Assembly (NCBI GenBank): GCA_947095535.1
Contig: OX352772.1
Location: 37,095,445-37,159,444, forward strand
DNA: 64,000 nucleotides
Origin: Poecilobothrus nobilitatus
Taxonomy: Eukaryota > Arthropoda > Insecta > Diptera > Dolichopodidae
Direction of reading: 5' to 3'
Both the position numbers and the translations under genes were made by a program. This document shows, in pieces, positions 12,961 through 25,704 of the stretch (position 1 is the first letter of the stretch; each line of letters starts with the position of its first letter). The notes under the pieces are model-generated. The model worked only from the letters and a program-made list of their open reading frames with translations, was not told where the DNA came from and searched no databases.

Positions 12961-14729
12961 AAATCAGGGATGAATTTAGTACCGGTCAATATTTTGTTTT
13001 CAAAATATTATTTTTTACACTGAACAATGATTGGTTTGTTATTGAAATATGTATAAAAAAAAACATTTCTTGGAAGAAAATTTCATAGTCAATTTAACAA
13101 AGGCTTAGGAACAGTAGCCCCAACAATTTTAAATGTTTTGTTGTTGAAATGTGTATGTAAAATAATAATTAGGAGCAATTTTAAAGAAATAGTTACAAAT
13201 TCAGAGTTTTAAAAATTACTTTAGTGGTAGTTTTAAGGGCTGGCAGCCATTTGCAGCAATCATTTACAGATCGATAGCTGGGTTGTGCAACAATAAAGAT
13301 TTTTTATTCATAGTTGCATGTTGTTAAAAAATCTTGTAACATAAAATTCAAGCACTTGTGCTCATAGTTGTTGGTGTTGTGCAGCATCAGGTATTTTATT
13401 GCGCTTACAAATGTTTAAATGAAAACAAACTTAGAAAATTTAATAACCTATTTAAACGCAGCACTTAAGATCAAAGAGTAAGATCAATAAGTAAGATCAA
13501 AACTATCGGCCGTATTGCGAAAAAGACCTTTATTTTCCAATTTCCAAATAGTAATAAATAGCGCTTTCTCCAATGTGATTGCTGAAATATTTTTTTTTTT
13601 CACAAAAGGGTTGAATTTAATTTTCTAGGTTAAACGTAAGTTGTACTTAACAGTTTTGTTCAAAATTATTAACAAATCTAGTAATATTATTTGTATATCA
13701 GTGTTAAATCTGAACAATTACTTCAAAAGTAAAAGAAAACTCTTCATTCGGGAACGTGTTTTTAAAATATCTTTAAGATATGCCGCTATAATTTTCATGG
13801 ATCTACTTTTCATTTTTAAGTATTCTTCTTTCTTTTTATACGTCCAATACATTTAATATTTGTAAATCAATTTCCATTTTCGCTGCTAACCACTTTAAAC
13901 TATCAAAAACTAATAGCTATAAGATGTTAAAATCAATGACAATTACCAAATAAATTGTGTATAAGCCGCCTCAATGAACAGGAATTACTTACTACATAGA
14001 AAATTTCTGTCTGCCTGCGCATATCTTTTGTTCAAAGTTAAAAAAAAATACCCGCCGTCAACGCATATTTTTCTATAACTATAAACATAAAGCAAAATTG
14101 CCATCTGAAAATTACATACCTTACTGAATAAATAAATAAAATATATAAGGTAGTATTAACAAAATTAAGAGAATTTGTTGAGATGTTACTTCATTTTATT
14201 TTAGAACATTTATTTCTCTATATTGTGGAAATATATAATTTTGAATTTGTGGTTTTCGCCAATATTCTGTGGTGTTATTTTTTTTTTTTTTTTAGGAAGG
14301 GACATACCAGTGAATTTAGATAATAAATTTTATTTTTTTGACATTGATTTCTAAATATGTAACCCTGGGCCCCTACCATGTACAAAAAAAACCCATCGCA
14401 GAAATGTGCGTATTTGATTTGCGATGCGTAAATGATTAATTAATTGGTACCATGTAACAAAAACCCATCGCAATAATTGTGCTGCCATTGAAAATATTTA
14501 AAATTGACACTGACATTTGTTTTTCCTTCTAAAATTTTTAAAATTGACATTTAGACATTTGATCTAAACAATTGTAAAATCGTAAACAATAAAATAAAAT
14601 TTTTTTTTTTAAATAAAATAAAGCATAATTTTATTTATTTTCTACCATGTAGAATGTTTTACATTCGTTTTAATTATATTTATGTTTAATTATATTAATG
14701 TTCAAATATTTTCAATCGTTTTTTAGTAC
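12961..14729. other. Spacer with small direct repeats
   Basis: No gene recognised. A short direct repeat (TACCATGTAACAAAAACCC-like, about 25 bp) occurs at about 14376 and 14448. Confidence 0.5.
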
Positions 14730-15520
14730 ATGTCCAAAAAAAAATTCAAAAAATTTGCTTATTAGTTTCACTCTGTCTGTCCGTCCGTCTGTTTACAAAA
14801 CTTCTACACCGTTAAAGATAGAGAAAAAAAATTTTAACCATGGGTAGGGCTCATAAAAAAATTAATTTTGTGGACCAACTTTTTCAAGTAGTCCCATCCA
14901 TTACGAAGCAACAAACTTTGAAAAACTTCTTCAAACTTTGAAAAAGCCCTATTTTTAAATGTATATATCTCATGTTCTGCATAAGATTTTTTCAATCTGA
15001 AAACGTCATTCGATAGGTATTTTTTTAATTTTTTAAATTAATTTAGATTTACCGTTATGTGAAAACCAAATTTTGCATGATTTTTCTACCTTCGTAACTC
15101 CGGCACGCCTTTAGATAGTAACCTGAAATTTTGAGACAAGAAAGAACTTTTAGAATTAGTATAAGTTTCCTTAAAAAATTTTTTTTAAGTTAAGAGCTAT
15201 TAGGGCTGAAAAATTAAAAATTTGCTATTTTCATGTACCTGTAACTTAAGCACCTGTACAAATTTTTCTTCGGCAAGACATAAAAATTAAAGCTTCAGTA
15301 TTATACGTGTGTTATCGGTTTTTCTTAGTTATGTAGGGTTCCAGACTTACAGCCCTTCAAAATTACAGAAAAGTCCTATTTTCACATATTTTCTTATTAC
15401 AAAAAATTTCGTAAATTTTATTTCTTAAATTTTTGTACAAATCGCAATTCTACACAGTTTATATTGTATTTTGTAAATGTACGCTTTTAAAAACCGTTTG
15501 TTTACACTCTACCTTTTTTT
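14730..15520 (+). repeat. Dispersed repeat R, full-length copy
   Basis: A non-coding interspersed repeat of about 0.8 kb. It begins near CACTCTGTCTGTCCGTCCG, followed by CTTCTACACCGTTAAAGATA and CCATGGGTAGG, and ends near AAAAACCGTTTGTTTACA at about 15510. Reverse-complement copies lie at 37750-38610 and 54556-55300, a same-strand partial copy at 63296-63760 and a worn piece at 760-885. The parent family is not identified; it could be a non-autonomous DNA element or a retroelement tail. Confidence 0.65.
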
Positions 15521-16738
15521 TCAGTTCCTCACATACATATTTTAATTTATCACAAAAAAAAATTTAATTAATAAGTATAAAATAATCTAAATTTAAGTAG
15601 GATTCATTCATCAAAGTTTCAAATTCAAAAAAACAATTAATCTTAACTTTACTAAAAGTTAACAATTAATCAATACAGTACTTTACAATTAATCTTACAG
15701 TATGGTGCCAATGTTGCTAATTACGAATGCGCCAATTTGCTATATGCGCTCTACATGCTGTAATTTTTTCTTATGCTACTTACGTTTAGCGTAAGTAACA
15801 ATACATGGTAGCCTACTTGCTTTCGCTAATGTCGTTTGCGCTGCAACCATCAAAAATTCAGCTGTCATCTAACTTTCGATTATGCAGTTGACAAGTGTCA
15901 TTCTTTTGGTTATGCAAAAAAAGTCAAAATGTCCGTCAAATTTGTACATACAAAGCAGCGTAAAATTTTATGATTAGTTGTGAATTTTTAGTGTGAAAAG
16001 GAAAAATATAAATATATTTTTGTTGAAATGGATTTTAATATATAATAAATAGTATTTTTTCTTGTGAAATTTTAATTATATTTTAAAATTTGAAACATAA
16101 AAAAGTTATGAAATAAAATATAAGTAATTGTTATGTTTTTAAATTTAGATGGTATTCCTTATCCTTATTAGATATACATATATATAATTTCCAACAAATA
16201 ATATTCGATTGCTTTTAAAACATGTACATATATCAATATTCCATCTAAATTTTTAATTTTTCCTTACTCATAATTTTCGAACAACCAAAAATTATACTAA
16301 AGTTTGATGTCGAGTCAAAAATTTGCAAAAGTCTATTTGACAGTTGCTTAGTTGAATCAAAATCGAATTAAAAATCATTTGACTGATTATAACATATTTC
16401 TTCATTATGTTGGCATAGTCATTTGTCAAAACATATGTTGAAGTTGAAATATGCATCTTAACATAGAAACTATATAACTATATAGAATAACAATTTTATT
16501 TCTATCTTTTAATTTTTTTTTTTTTAATATAAACTTAAAACAAAAACTTTCAACAAATTCAAAAATTTTAACAAAAAAAATTATCAACCAAAAAAATATC
16601 AATTTTACTATGTTAATTTCATTCTGATGGAATTAATTAATATAAGGAGAAATTAAAGAATCTAACTTAAGTTCATTATGGGCAATACTGTTAAGATTCC
16701 ATAACCGAAACTAAAGATATGTCCCTGAGTGACATTAC
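15521..16738. other. AT-rich spacer
   Basis: No coding frame or element ends recognised. Confidence 0.5.
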
Positions 16739-16867
16739 CTCGTTTCACACTTAGGCATCTCGCAGCTGCAGCTACTTTGAATTTATATAGAAAATTTCTT
16801 TTGTTTCATACCCCTTTCCTATAAATTCAAAGTGCTGCAACTGCAAAATGCTTTAGGGTCAAACAGG
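16739..16867. mobile_element. Short palindromic MITE-like element
   Basis: Inverted arms of about 45 bp. The left arm contains GCAGCTGCAGCTACTTTGAA; the reverse complement of the right arm contains GCAGTTGCAGCACTTTGAA. The outer parts (GTTTCACACTTAGGCAT against GTTTGACCCTAAAGCAT) also align. Only about 35 bp separate the arms. Confidence 0.5.
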
Positions 16868-18020
16868 GTATTCATACTTGTCGAACTATGACATTTACCG
16901 GTTACCGGTTTTAGAATTTTAGAACATTAATTCTTTTAAAAATCTATCCATGGTTAAAATTGCACGGTTTTGAAGTTTTACAAGAACGACGAACGATCAC
17001 AGTGAAACTAATATTGAAATTTTTCAAATTTTTTTTTTGACTAATGAGTTAAAAAGACTTGAAATTCAATTAAATAGATTAAAGTAATAGAAATAAAGTT
17101 TTTGTCACTTAAGTTGTATAAGCTTAAGTTCTATAAGTTAAATATTTTTTTTACATAAATTTTAAACCATAAAATATAATATTTATATACTAAATACTCA
17201 GTACTTTATGGTATTTACTCATATTTCTGCAATAAATTGAGTATAAACTAGATAATACTCTCTATCTTATGAATTATTTATATTGAAGTAATGGATAGAA
17301 ATTAATTATTAATTAAATTTACTAATTAATTAATAAATATTTATATTTAAAATAAATCATGTGTAGTATTAATAAAATATATGATTATAAATCTAGTTTA
17401 TTAAATTTGAATTGCCTTATAACTGATACAGTATTTTCAAAAAGAATAAGTTCTACTTTGCTTTTTTTTTTTGACAGCTAATTTTGAAACTGACAGCCAT
17501 TTTTGAAATAAGTCGAAAATTTTATTATTTAATTATTACCTTAAATTAATTAATTTTTTAGTAATTATAAATAATATTAATTAATAAATTACTTTTATAC
17601 CTCGCAATAAAATAAAAAATAAAATCAAAAAAAAAATTTTTTTTTTTTACTAAACAAATTATTATTATATGAATTTTGTTAACAAAATGAATTAAAAATT
17701 AAGCAAAGTAAACTTTTTTTTTTTGTTAAACCATTTAATAAAACCAAAAAAAAAAATAAAAAAGAAATAAATTAAAATTGTTTTTCTGATTCTTTTCTTT
17801 AATGGTTGTATATTTTCTAAATAATTATCTCAAATGATAAAATTCAATTAAAGCAAAAAAAAAATAAATAAATAAATAAAATTTATATTAATTAAAATTT
17901 TTCTTTAATATTAAAACAAAATATAGAAATTATTAATGAAAAAATAAAGTAAATATTTAAATAAAGATTTATTTTTGTTTTATTTAAATGTTAGTCTTAT
18001 TATACTTACTTTAAATATAT
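16868..18020. other. AT-rich spacer
   Basis: Nothing recognised apart from A/T runs. Confidence 0.5.
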
Positions 18021-18028
18021 ATAATAAT

Positions 18029-19016
18029 GGTGCAGTGACAGAACGCCCGAGAACGCCCACAAGTTTTAATTCCACTAGATCGTGGGCTTTAAGTCCATTT
18101 CGGAAAAGAATTAAAACCCACTAAATAACGCAAAGGTTACTATGATGAATCTGTAGTATTTCATTTGACTGGAGTTTATTTGGTGACATGTCAGAAGTCC
18201 CATTGGGTCTTTTGACTCACTTTTAATCAGCCAGAAGTCCCATGGGACTTTTGTTAAATTGTTAAGGCCTCAGGGATTTTGGGAGGGATTTTAGAATTAA
18301 ATTCAAAATCAAGATTATACGCCTTTTCCAGAGTATTTATATATATGTATATGTGAAGCTCTGAATTAGGAGGGATTTTAGAGTTGGATTCAAAAGCAGG
18401 GTAATACGCTTTTTCCAGAATATTTATATATATATATGTGAGGTTCTGAATTAGGAGTGATTGTAGGGTTGGATTGAAAAGCAGGGATATACGCTTTTTC
18501 CAGAGTATTTATATATATGTATATGTGAAGCTCTGAATTAGGAGAGATTTTAGAGTTGGATTCAAAAGTTATACGCTTTTTCCAGAACATTTATTTATAT
18601 GTAAGTGCGAGGTTCTGAATTAGGAGGGGTTTTAGAGTTGGATTCAAAATCAGGGTTATACGCCTCTTCCAGAGTATTTATATATATGTATATGTGAGGT
18701 TCTGAATTAGGAGGGATTTTAGAGTTGGATTCAAAAGCAGGGTTATACGCTTTTTCCAGAATATTTATATAAATATATGTGAGGTTCGGAATTAGGAGGA
18801 TTTTAGAGTTGGATTCAAAAGTAGATATACGTTTGCTCCAACTTAGATATACGTTTGCTTTACATATTCTATTACTCTCTTATTTTAATAAAAAAAAAAT
18901 AGTGTGGGTCTAAATTCCAATTCAAGAAAAGCTCGCGGGCTTTAATTCCTTTTAATTATGCGCTTTAATTCCAATTCAAAAAGGCTTTATGTCCATGGGC
19001 GTTCTGTCACTGCACC
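18029..19016. mobile_element. Complete 988-bp MITE, 20-bp perfect TIR, 8-bp target duplication
   Basis: The first 20 bases, GGTGCAGTGACAGAACGCCC, are the exact reverse complement of the last 20. ATAATAAT stands on both sides (18021-18028 and 19017-19024) as an 8-bp target-site duplication. The element has no coding frame. Subterminal parts are rich in GGGCTTTAATTCC-like pieces in both orientations, and the centre is filled by a minisatellite (18283-18840). An 8-bp duplication fits hAT, P or Merlin transposases; the GGTGCAG end does not settle which one mobilised it. Confidence 0.85.
18283..18840. repeat. Minisatellite inside the MITE, 80-90 bp unit
   Basis: Six full units and one partial one. 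Each reads GGGATTTTAGAGTTGGATTC, then TATACGC, TTTTCCAGA, a short TATATA run, GTGAGGTTCTGAATTAG. Unit length varies between 80 and 90 bp through the TA run and small deletions. The unit resembles one arm of the palindrome at 25191-25301. Confidence 0.85.
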
Positions 19017-19114
19017 ATAATAATTTATGATGTTAATCCTATACTTTAAATATGTATATATATATTTGTATACCGAAAGTTTTTTTAATTAAATCAGTTT
19101 TATAATTTGAAAGA

Positions 19115-19340
19115 TTAATATGGTTATTCTGAAGTACGTCGAAAGTTTTTTCGAATGAAAAAGTCCGTTCCACATTCGAAGAAAATGGTATGCTGAAATC
19201 CGTTCAGCTTCAAACACTATTTGCAGATGTAAAAGTTATATGTCTCGTAAAATATTTTTTGTATCTACTATACTAGGTATATTTTTTTTTTATGTTCGTT
19301 TAGTTAAGTATATATGTGTAAGTAATTCAAAGGGAAAACA
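19115..19340 (+). repeat. Dispersed repeat S, copy 2
   Basis: Direct copy of 12722-12960, shared blocks as described there. No coding content. Confidence 0.55.
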
Positions 19341-20159
19341 GGCTGACGGAAAGAAATTAGTTTTTAAATATAGAATTTTTTTTATTTCAAATTTTTTTAA
19401 ATCCTTTTAAATTTTTAAATAAATTTTCTTTTTTTCTGAGAAATTATCCACTTCCTAGGGATGTTGTTTGCGAGGTCTGGTCACTCTTCCAATAATTCAA
19501 TTAACCTTTTAAATTAAATTTTATTTGTTTGTGCGGCTTTTTTACTCCTATTATTATTTTTAATAAAATGTTATAAAAAAATATAGTAAAATAAAAAGTA
19601 TAGGTATCTATCTACCTATCTACTTATATTTTGTTTTCTTAAAAAATTACTACGCTTAACAGCACCACTTAAAAAAAACCAATTTTTAATTTCTTAAAAA
19701 TTAATAAAAAAAAAAACTTATGTAAACAAAAATTATCTTTACCTTTCGTTTTCTAAAAAAAGCACACTTGGGGCTTGAGTAAACATAATGACAGCAATAT
19801 TTTTAAAATTTGAAACTACATGAATCTACCTATCATAGCAGGAGTGCCTTTCGTTTCTTACTCCGAGTAGAGTTTATACTTTTATAGGATAGGATGTGAT
19901 TTTAAAAAATCACAAATAACTACCACATTCACATGCAGAGTTAACTTTCTGCCATTTCGAAACGATTAGAGTTAAATATGAATTTAAACTGTCAAAATTA
20001 AATTGTAACATTTATTTATTTAAAACATATAATGGAGTTTTACAGAAAAACATTAATTTTAGGAACTGTTATAAGTTTAATTGAACCATTTCAGTTAGAA
20101 TTTTTTTAATATGTAAGTTTATAATGCTTAAACTTTAAATAAAACAAGTAAATGTAACA
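19341..20159. other. AT-rich spacer
   Basis: Nothing recognised. Confidence 0.5.
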
Positions 20160-20720
20160 CTAAGTCGATGCAACCGACTTATTAATACCCTACACCTGAA
20201 TAATTCGAATTAAGTTAAAAATCCATAAGTTTTTTGGCAGCTGCTTGAACTTCTTCTCTTTTCTATCTTATTCAACTCGAATTTCAGAAACGTAAAAGAG
20301 GCATCCTCTTGGGATATGCTTGACACCCTTGTAGAAAATTTCAAGTTTCTATCTTTATTAATTTCGAAGATATGCTTGTTAGTCCTTGGAAAGTGTATGT
20401 CAGGTACCCGAATTGCCACTCCAATTCATCAAATCCATTCCAGGGACATAAAAAAAATATGCCAGAACACTATTGTACTAAATTTAAAGGTTCTACTTTT
20501 GTTGGTTTTGGAGATATGCTCGTTCGCTCTTGTGCTCGTCCGGAAATTTCCAAAATACGAATCCATGGTTCAAATTCTCTCAAATGTCAGTTTTCAATTT
20601 TACAAAAAAGGAAAAATAACATAACACACTTGTACTAGCTAAAAATAAAGGTTCTATCTTTGTTGGTTATAGAGATATACTCGTTTGCTCTGGGGCTCGT
20701 TCGGAAGCATCCAAGATTTT
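20160..20720. repeat. Three degenerate repeats of about 150 bp, transposon-derived
   Basis: The sentence TTCTA.CTTT.TT then GAGATATGCTCGTT and GCTCGT.CGGAA occurs at about 20342, 20489 and 20648, spacing 147 and 159 bp. A CGACTTATTAATACCCTACA block stands at the left edge. This looks like the non-coding end of a transposable element. The open frames across it are by-products. Confidence 0.5.
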
Positions 20721-23102
20721 TTAAAAAAAAAAATAAAAAAACAAATAAAAACAAATAAATCTCAGTTATAATTTACATCACACTTAAGCAATATTATAAT
20801 AAAATTTTGTTGGCCTTCAAATATTATGTATGTGTATGTAGAGTTATTCTTTATGAGATCTATAAAATTAGATTTTAAAATTATAAAACCATTTTGCTTC
20901 TGATGCACTACAAGATAGATATGTATGGTATGTATTTGAACAAAATAAAATCAATTTTTAGAGAAAAACAAATCAGTTCGAAGAAAATGAATTATATGAA
21001 GAGAATGAATGTAAAAATAATACTTTTTTGTTTTGTTTTTCTTATGTTATTTGATGGTATATCAAAAATACGGTCATCTTTTTACGAAATAATCCCAAAT
21101 ACGATCTTGGGGTGATTTCAAATCAATGAAATTGACTACTATTTTTTTTTCTTTTAGGTGAATTCTCTATGTATGTATATGATTTCTTTATGATAAAATT
21201 TGAAAAAGATCGAGCCCAAAATATTTACGCAACTAAAGCTCTTAAATTTACTATTTAAGATTAGATTAATTAATAGTCATAACAGAATAAGAACATAATA
21301 AACTTAAACTTTTTATTTCTAATTTATAAATTTTTTAGATACAAAAAAAAAAAACGCTTAATCATTCAAAACACAAACATTTTTTCATATTCATGTATGT
21401 ATCTATATGTAATTTAATTTTAATAACTGTAATTAATTGTTATTTTACTTTTTTCAGTCAACAAAAAAAGTTTAATTTGCTGAAAACCTGTCTTCAAAAT
21501 ATTTAAAAATTTTAATAACAACATTGAGTTTATTTTAAAACAAACTGATTGAGTCATTTTTTCTGAGTCATTAAAAATGTAAGCTGTTATTTTTTTGATA
21601 ATGACAGATTCTAATTAAACTGGTTTGTTTTGTTTTTGTTATCTTTTATTCCAACTCATACATATATTGTTTTGTAATTTTGTATAAAGACATAGTATTT
21701 AGTATAAAAATAGAACCTTTATTCAGCCATACTTACATATTATATACAACTTGTTGATTTGGTTGGAAATAAATTAACTTTATATATGTACATACATACA
21801 TAGCATAATTAAAAGCTGTTATTGTTATTACTAAACTCAATATATAACATCAAAACAAATTCTAAATTCTGTAGAAATCAAAAGAATCTCTAAACAGAAA
21901 TTTTACCTGTCAAAGTAGGCAATGTAAATATTAAAAATATTTTAGACAAAATTGATTTTGAAAAAAGAAAAATATAATGTTAAAAAGCACAAATTTGTAG
22001 TGAAAAGTATATAATATATGTACATAGTTTTATAAAATAAGATTTGTTACATTTATTACTACAACAGTCATAATTAAAATCATTTTTTAAACATTTATAT
22101 AATTTATATTCTAAATCTTTTTCTGTGCTAATTTTACAAAAATATTTAGTAAATTTATTTTCTAAACTATCTAAATAATATCTACATAAAATTTTCAATT
22201 AAAATATATTTTTCATATTCAAGTGTCTATAAAAAATTTAAAACACTTTCAATTATTATTTTTTTATTTAATTTCAAAAAATTTCAATTAATAATTTAAA
22301 ATACTTTCGATTATTACTTTTTGCCACTATGTACTTAAATGAATATAATTAAACAGAGTTGCGCTTTTAAAAATACATTGCGATTCAATTTCAAATATTC
22401 CTATACTTTGTATTATAACAATACATAGACATAGTAACAAAGTTGCGCCTCTAAAAAAGCATTGTAAAAATACTACCTAAACAATATTTCGTTAATTTTT
22501 TCTTTTACTCTCGTAATTTCAATAATAGAATGGTTTTGAAACGAAATAAAATATATTTTACCTAATTTGACTAATGGTTTTTTAACAGCTTTTTTTTTTT
22601 TTGGCAGTTGTAAAAAATGCATTAATATGTGTAGAAAAAGAGTGGGCCATCTTATTGTAATAGATAATCTTTGCATATAACTTTAAAAATCGGCGTTATA
22701 GAACATGCATTACTAAAAGTTTTTTTTAATCTATACATTATACCTGTTAAAAAATAAGTTTACAAAACCATTTATCAATTATAAATTAAATCATTCATTG
22801 CTTCTGCTGCCTAAGAGTCACTAAAATCACTCCAATTCATATTGTTCCTATCTGAGAGCGTAGATTTTATCTGTTATGTATTGTTTACATTTAAATTTAG
22901 TTTTATTTTTGTTATTTTATGTTGTTATATTCATTATAATTTATCTTATATAATATGTATCTTATTTGACATATATATTATCTTATACAAGAATTATATT
23001 TATATATTTCGATATGACATTAATTATATTATTTGTATACATATATGTATTTATTTACTAGAAGAAGAATCTATATTATTTTTTATTAATTATATTTATG
23101 AC
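20721..23102. other. AT-rich spacer
   Basis: No supported gene. The open frames of 70-90 codons here are low-complexity sequence with no motif. Confidence 0.5.
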
Positions 23103-23172
23103 ACAATCGACGTTTAAACCCGAGACGTTTCGAAAGAAAAGTCGATGTCTTAATCACTTGGCTGGATGTTCC
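23103..23172 (-). mobile_element. tRNA-like sequence, SINE head or tRNA pseudogene
   Basis: On the minus strand the sequence reads like a tRNA with a long variable arm (Ser/Leu type). An A box region CAGCCAAGTGATTAAGAC is followed at proper distance by a B box GGGTTTAAACG. Acceptor-stem pairing fails, so it is not a working tRNA gene. Confidence 0.4.
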
Positions 23173-23411
23173 TATATATTGCACCAAAATATTTAACATA
23201 TTCCGTATATCTTTTAAAACAACACCAAATTTTAAAAAAAACATACGAAACCATTAAAATATGAATAAAAAATTCGGCGCGGTAACTATTCAGATGTAAC
23301 AGGTACACCTATGCACATGGTCAGATATAGAGAACAGAAGATTTGAGAGGATCTTTAGATTCTATTCACGTTGAGTCCCATTCCCACCAGTGTAAATGAA
23401 AAAATACTTGC

Positions 23412-23614
23412 GTTAAGTCCTCCGTGTATCACCGGCGAACATCACTCAAATGTTTCAAAATTCTGCGCCTACCGGTGAACATAAAAACAAACTTGCGTTA
23501 AGTCCCAATGTATTACCGGTAAATATTTTTAATGGTAAAAAATATTACATTAAATTGATTCGGGCTTTTGAGAACATTCGCCAATGTTCACCGGTGACAC
23601 AAGTGGGACTTAAC
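23412..23614. mobile_element. MITE-like element with three copies of its end
   Basis: GTTAAGTCC..., then a CACCGG.GAACAT block, occurs directly at 23412 and 23497 and inverted ending at 23614 (GGGACTTAAC). The inner copy and the inverted copy bracket about 60 bp, so a small palindromic element carries an extra end in tandem, or two copies are nested. Confidence 0.55.
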
Positions 23615-24000
23615 ATGTTAAAAAAAAATTTCTTCTATTATATGGAATCTATTCTATTAAAAAAATTTCTTTCATAATAAATTAACTATAATATTGTAAA
23701 ACATTTAACAATCTAAATGAATATGGTTTTCATTTATAAACAGTTCAAGTGTTTTAACATTAATTAGCATATTTTTTTTTCGTTAATTCAATCACTGCCT
23801 CTAGTCAGCAATACACATAAAATGTTGCTTTAGATTTTTTTAAAGTTCCGTCTAATTTCTAACTGGTATGCCATCACTATAGATACAACTAAAAACTGTA
23901 ATGTTTTTACAGTAATAGTCTAGACGGTTGATTTTGAAACTAGGCTATTTACTAGTATGAACATGGTATAATAGGGTATAAAATACGCTATAAACACTGA

Positions 24001-24130
24001 GGAAGTGTCAGTGTGGTGTGGTTTTGAATCTCACACAGTTCGTAAGAATATTTTCCCCGTATGACATTTACAGTCACACATGTAAAGGAAAGTTTGTGTA
24101 ATTTAAGAGAATAAACTAAAAAAAAAAAAA
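24001..24130 (+). mobile_element. SINE copy with B box and poly(A)
   Basis: A B-box-like GGTTTTGAATCT at 24020-24031 is followed by a body (TTTTCCCCGTATGACATTTA, then GTGTAATTTAAG) shared with the minus-strand copy at 1161-1281. It ends in a run of A at 24118-24130. The A-box half is lost in this copy, as expected of a 5'-truncated insertion. Confidence 0.5.
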
Positions 24131-25190
24131 GTTGTAGACATTAAAAAGTCAAAAAAAATGTTTGTACCATTTTCTTCTAATACTAATTTCCCTAAAAAAA
24201 CAAAATTAGGTGGCCCAACAAAAATAAAATCTTGCATATGGTATTTTCAAAAACTAATTCCGGCACTGGCAAAATATAAAAACAATAAAAATATGAAAAT
24301 TTATATAATGAAGATCATATTATTAACATGTACTTAAGCTTTTATAAAGATATTCAAGTAGAAAAGAGAATTTACAATCGAAACAACATTAGTTTATTAC
24401 CTTTATTCCATCAGTTCTGCGGTCAGAACTGCGCTTGTTCAAAATGATAAATTCTTTAATTAATTGATAAATTATTTTTTTTTTTTTTGTTTTAGTCAAT
24501 ATTCAAAAAAACAATTTATTTATTTATTAGATATTTTTGTAAACATTTTTTATAAAAAGTTTATTTAAATTAAATGTATGTAAGTGTATCATATTTGTAT
24601 TTTAAAAGTTGTTCAGAAAATTTAATTTTGATATTTGGTCAAATATTTAATTTAAAAAAAAAAAAATATTCCTGTATTATTGTTTTGGAAGCATATATGG
24701 ATAATAAAAAAAATATAAGATACTGCAGGTGTTATAACATATTATATAAGAACAATATAAAAGATAAAATAGCTTAGGCCGCGGCGATCATTAAATATAA
24801 TATTTAATATATTATTTCATATTCATTTAATAATTTTTTAAACATTTTATATTTTTTTTTATTTTGAATAACTTAAAAGTACGAGTATGTATTATAAAAT
24901 AAAAAGTTGAATCAAAATTACTAATACTGTTTTGTTTACAAATTTGTAGGTGGAGTGTCATAAAGCCATAAGTCATAAAGTGATATTTCTCAACATGACT
25001 TTATGACTCATTTGAATGGGTCATAAAGTTTTATTTTTATAAAACATTTTGTGTCATAAAGCCATAATTAAATTATTCTCTGATTCAAATATAATTTTTT
25101 TATTTTATAATTGTAGTTGATTGATTGATTTTGAAAAATCTTTGCAAATGCTTTGGTGCTGAAATATGTCGGAAAGAAAATACTTAGAAA
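24131..25190. other. Spacer with a TCATAAAG-rich patch
   Basis: 24955-25070 repeats TCATAAAG and its complement several times, a local palindromic cluster. No gene seen elsewhere in the stretch. Confidence 0.45.
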
Positions 25191-25301
25191 AGATTTTAGA
25201 GTTGGTTACAAAATCAGGATATCCGCTTTTTCCAGAATATATATATATGTAGAGATTCTGGAAAAAGGGGCAATCCTGGTTTCGTAACCGACTATAAAAT
25301 T
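25191..25301. mobile_element. Palindromic repeat related to the 18-kb minisatellite unit
   Basis: Two arms of about 46 bp (25191-25236 and 25256-25301) are imperfect inverted copies around a TATATA centre. They hold TTTTAGAGTTGG.TAC, a CAGGAT block and TTTTTCCAGAAT. The same words in the same order build the minisatellite unit at 18283-18840. Confidence 0.65.
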
Positions 25302-25704
25302 TACCCAAATAGATACATATATTGGCAGAACGCGGAAAAGGGCGAAAAATCTTTATTTTCAAATAATTTTTTTATCTCATTTTTACAGAACGAAGAATTT
25401 GAAATCATGGGGGTAAAAAAAAAGTTTCACGAAAAATATTAATTTCTGACTGTGAAAAATAATAATAAATTTTGTGAAGACATTTAGACATTTAGACATT
25501 TTTATTTATTTATTTATTTGAAGGTACCGTGGCACATAAATGTACCAGGTAGCTATAACCCCTCTTTCTAATTTGAAATGTTCAAACATCTTTCTATATT
25601 GTTTTAAATTTTTGCTGTCATTTTCTAGAGATGCTGAAGTGGTCATACAATCTAAATTTTTGGTTTGAGGCAATTTTTATGGTATATATACATCATTAAG
25701 GATT
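25302..25704. other. Spacer 3' of the hAT relic
   Basis: Includes a TTTATTTATTTATTTATTTG run near 25500. Probably untranslated sequence of the adjacent transposon, but no terminal repeat is visible. Confidence 0.4.

Noticed and set aside
23103..23172. Functional tRNA gene
   Set aside because: A and B boxes are present but the acceptor stem does not pair and the anticodon arm is poor.
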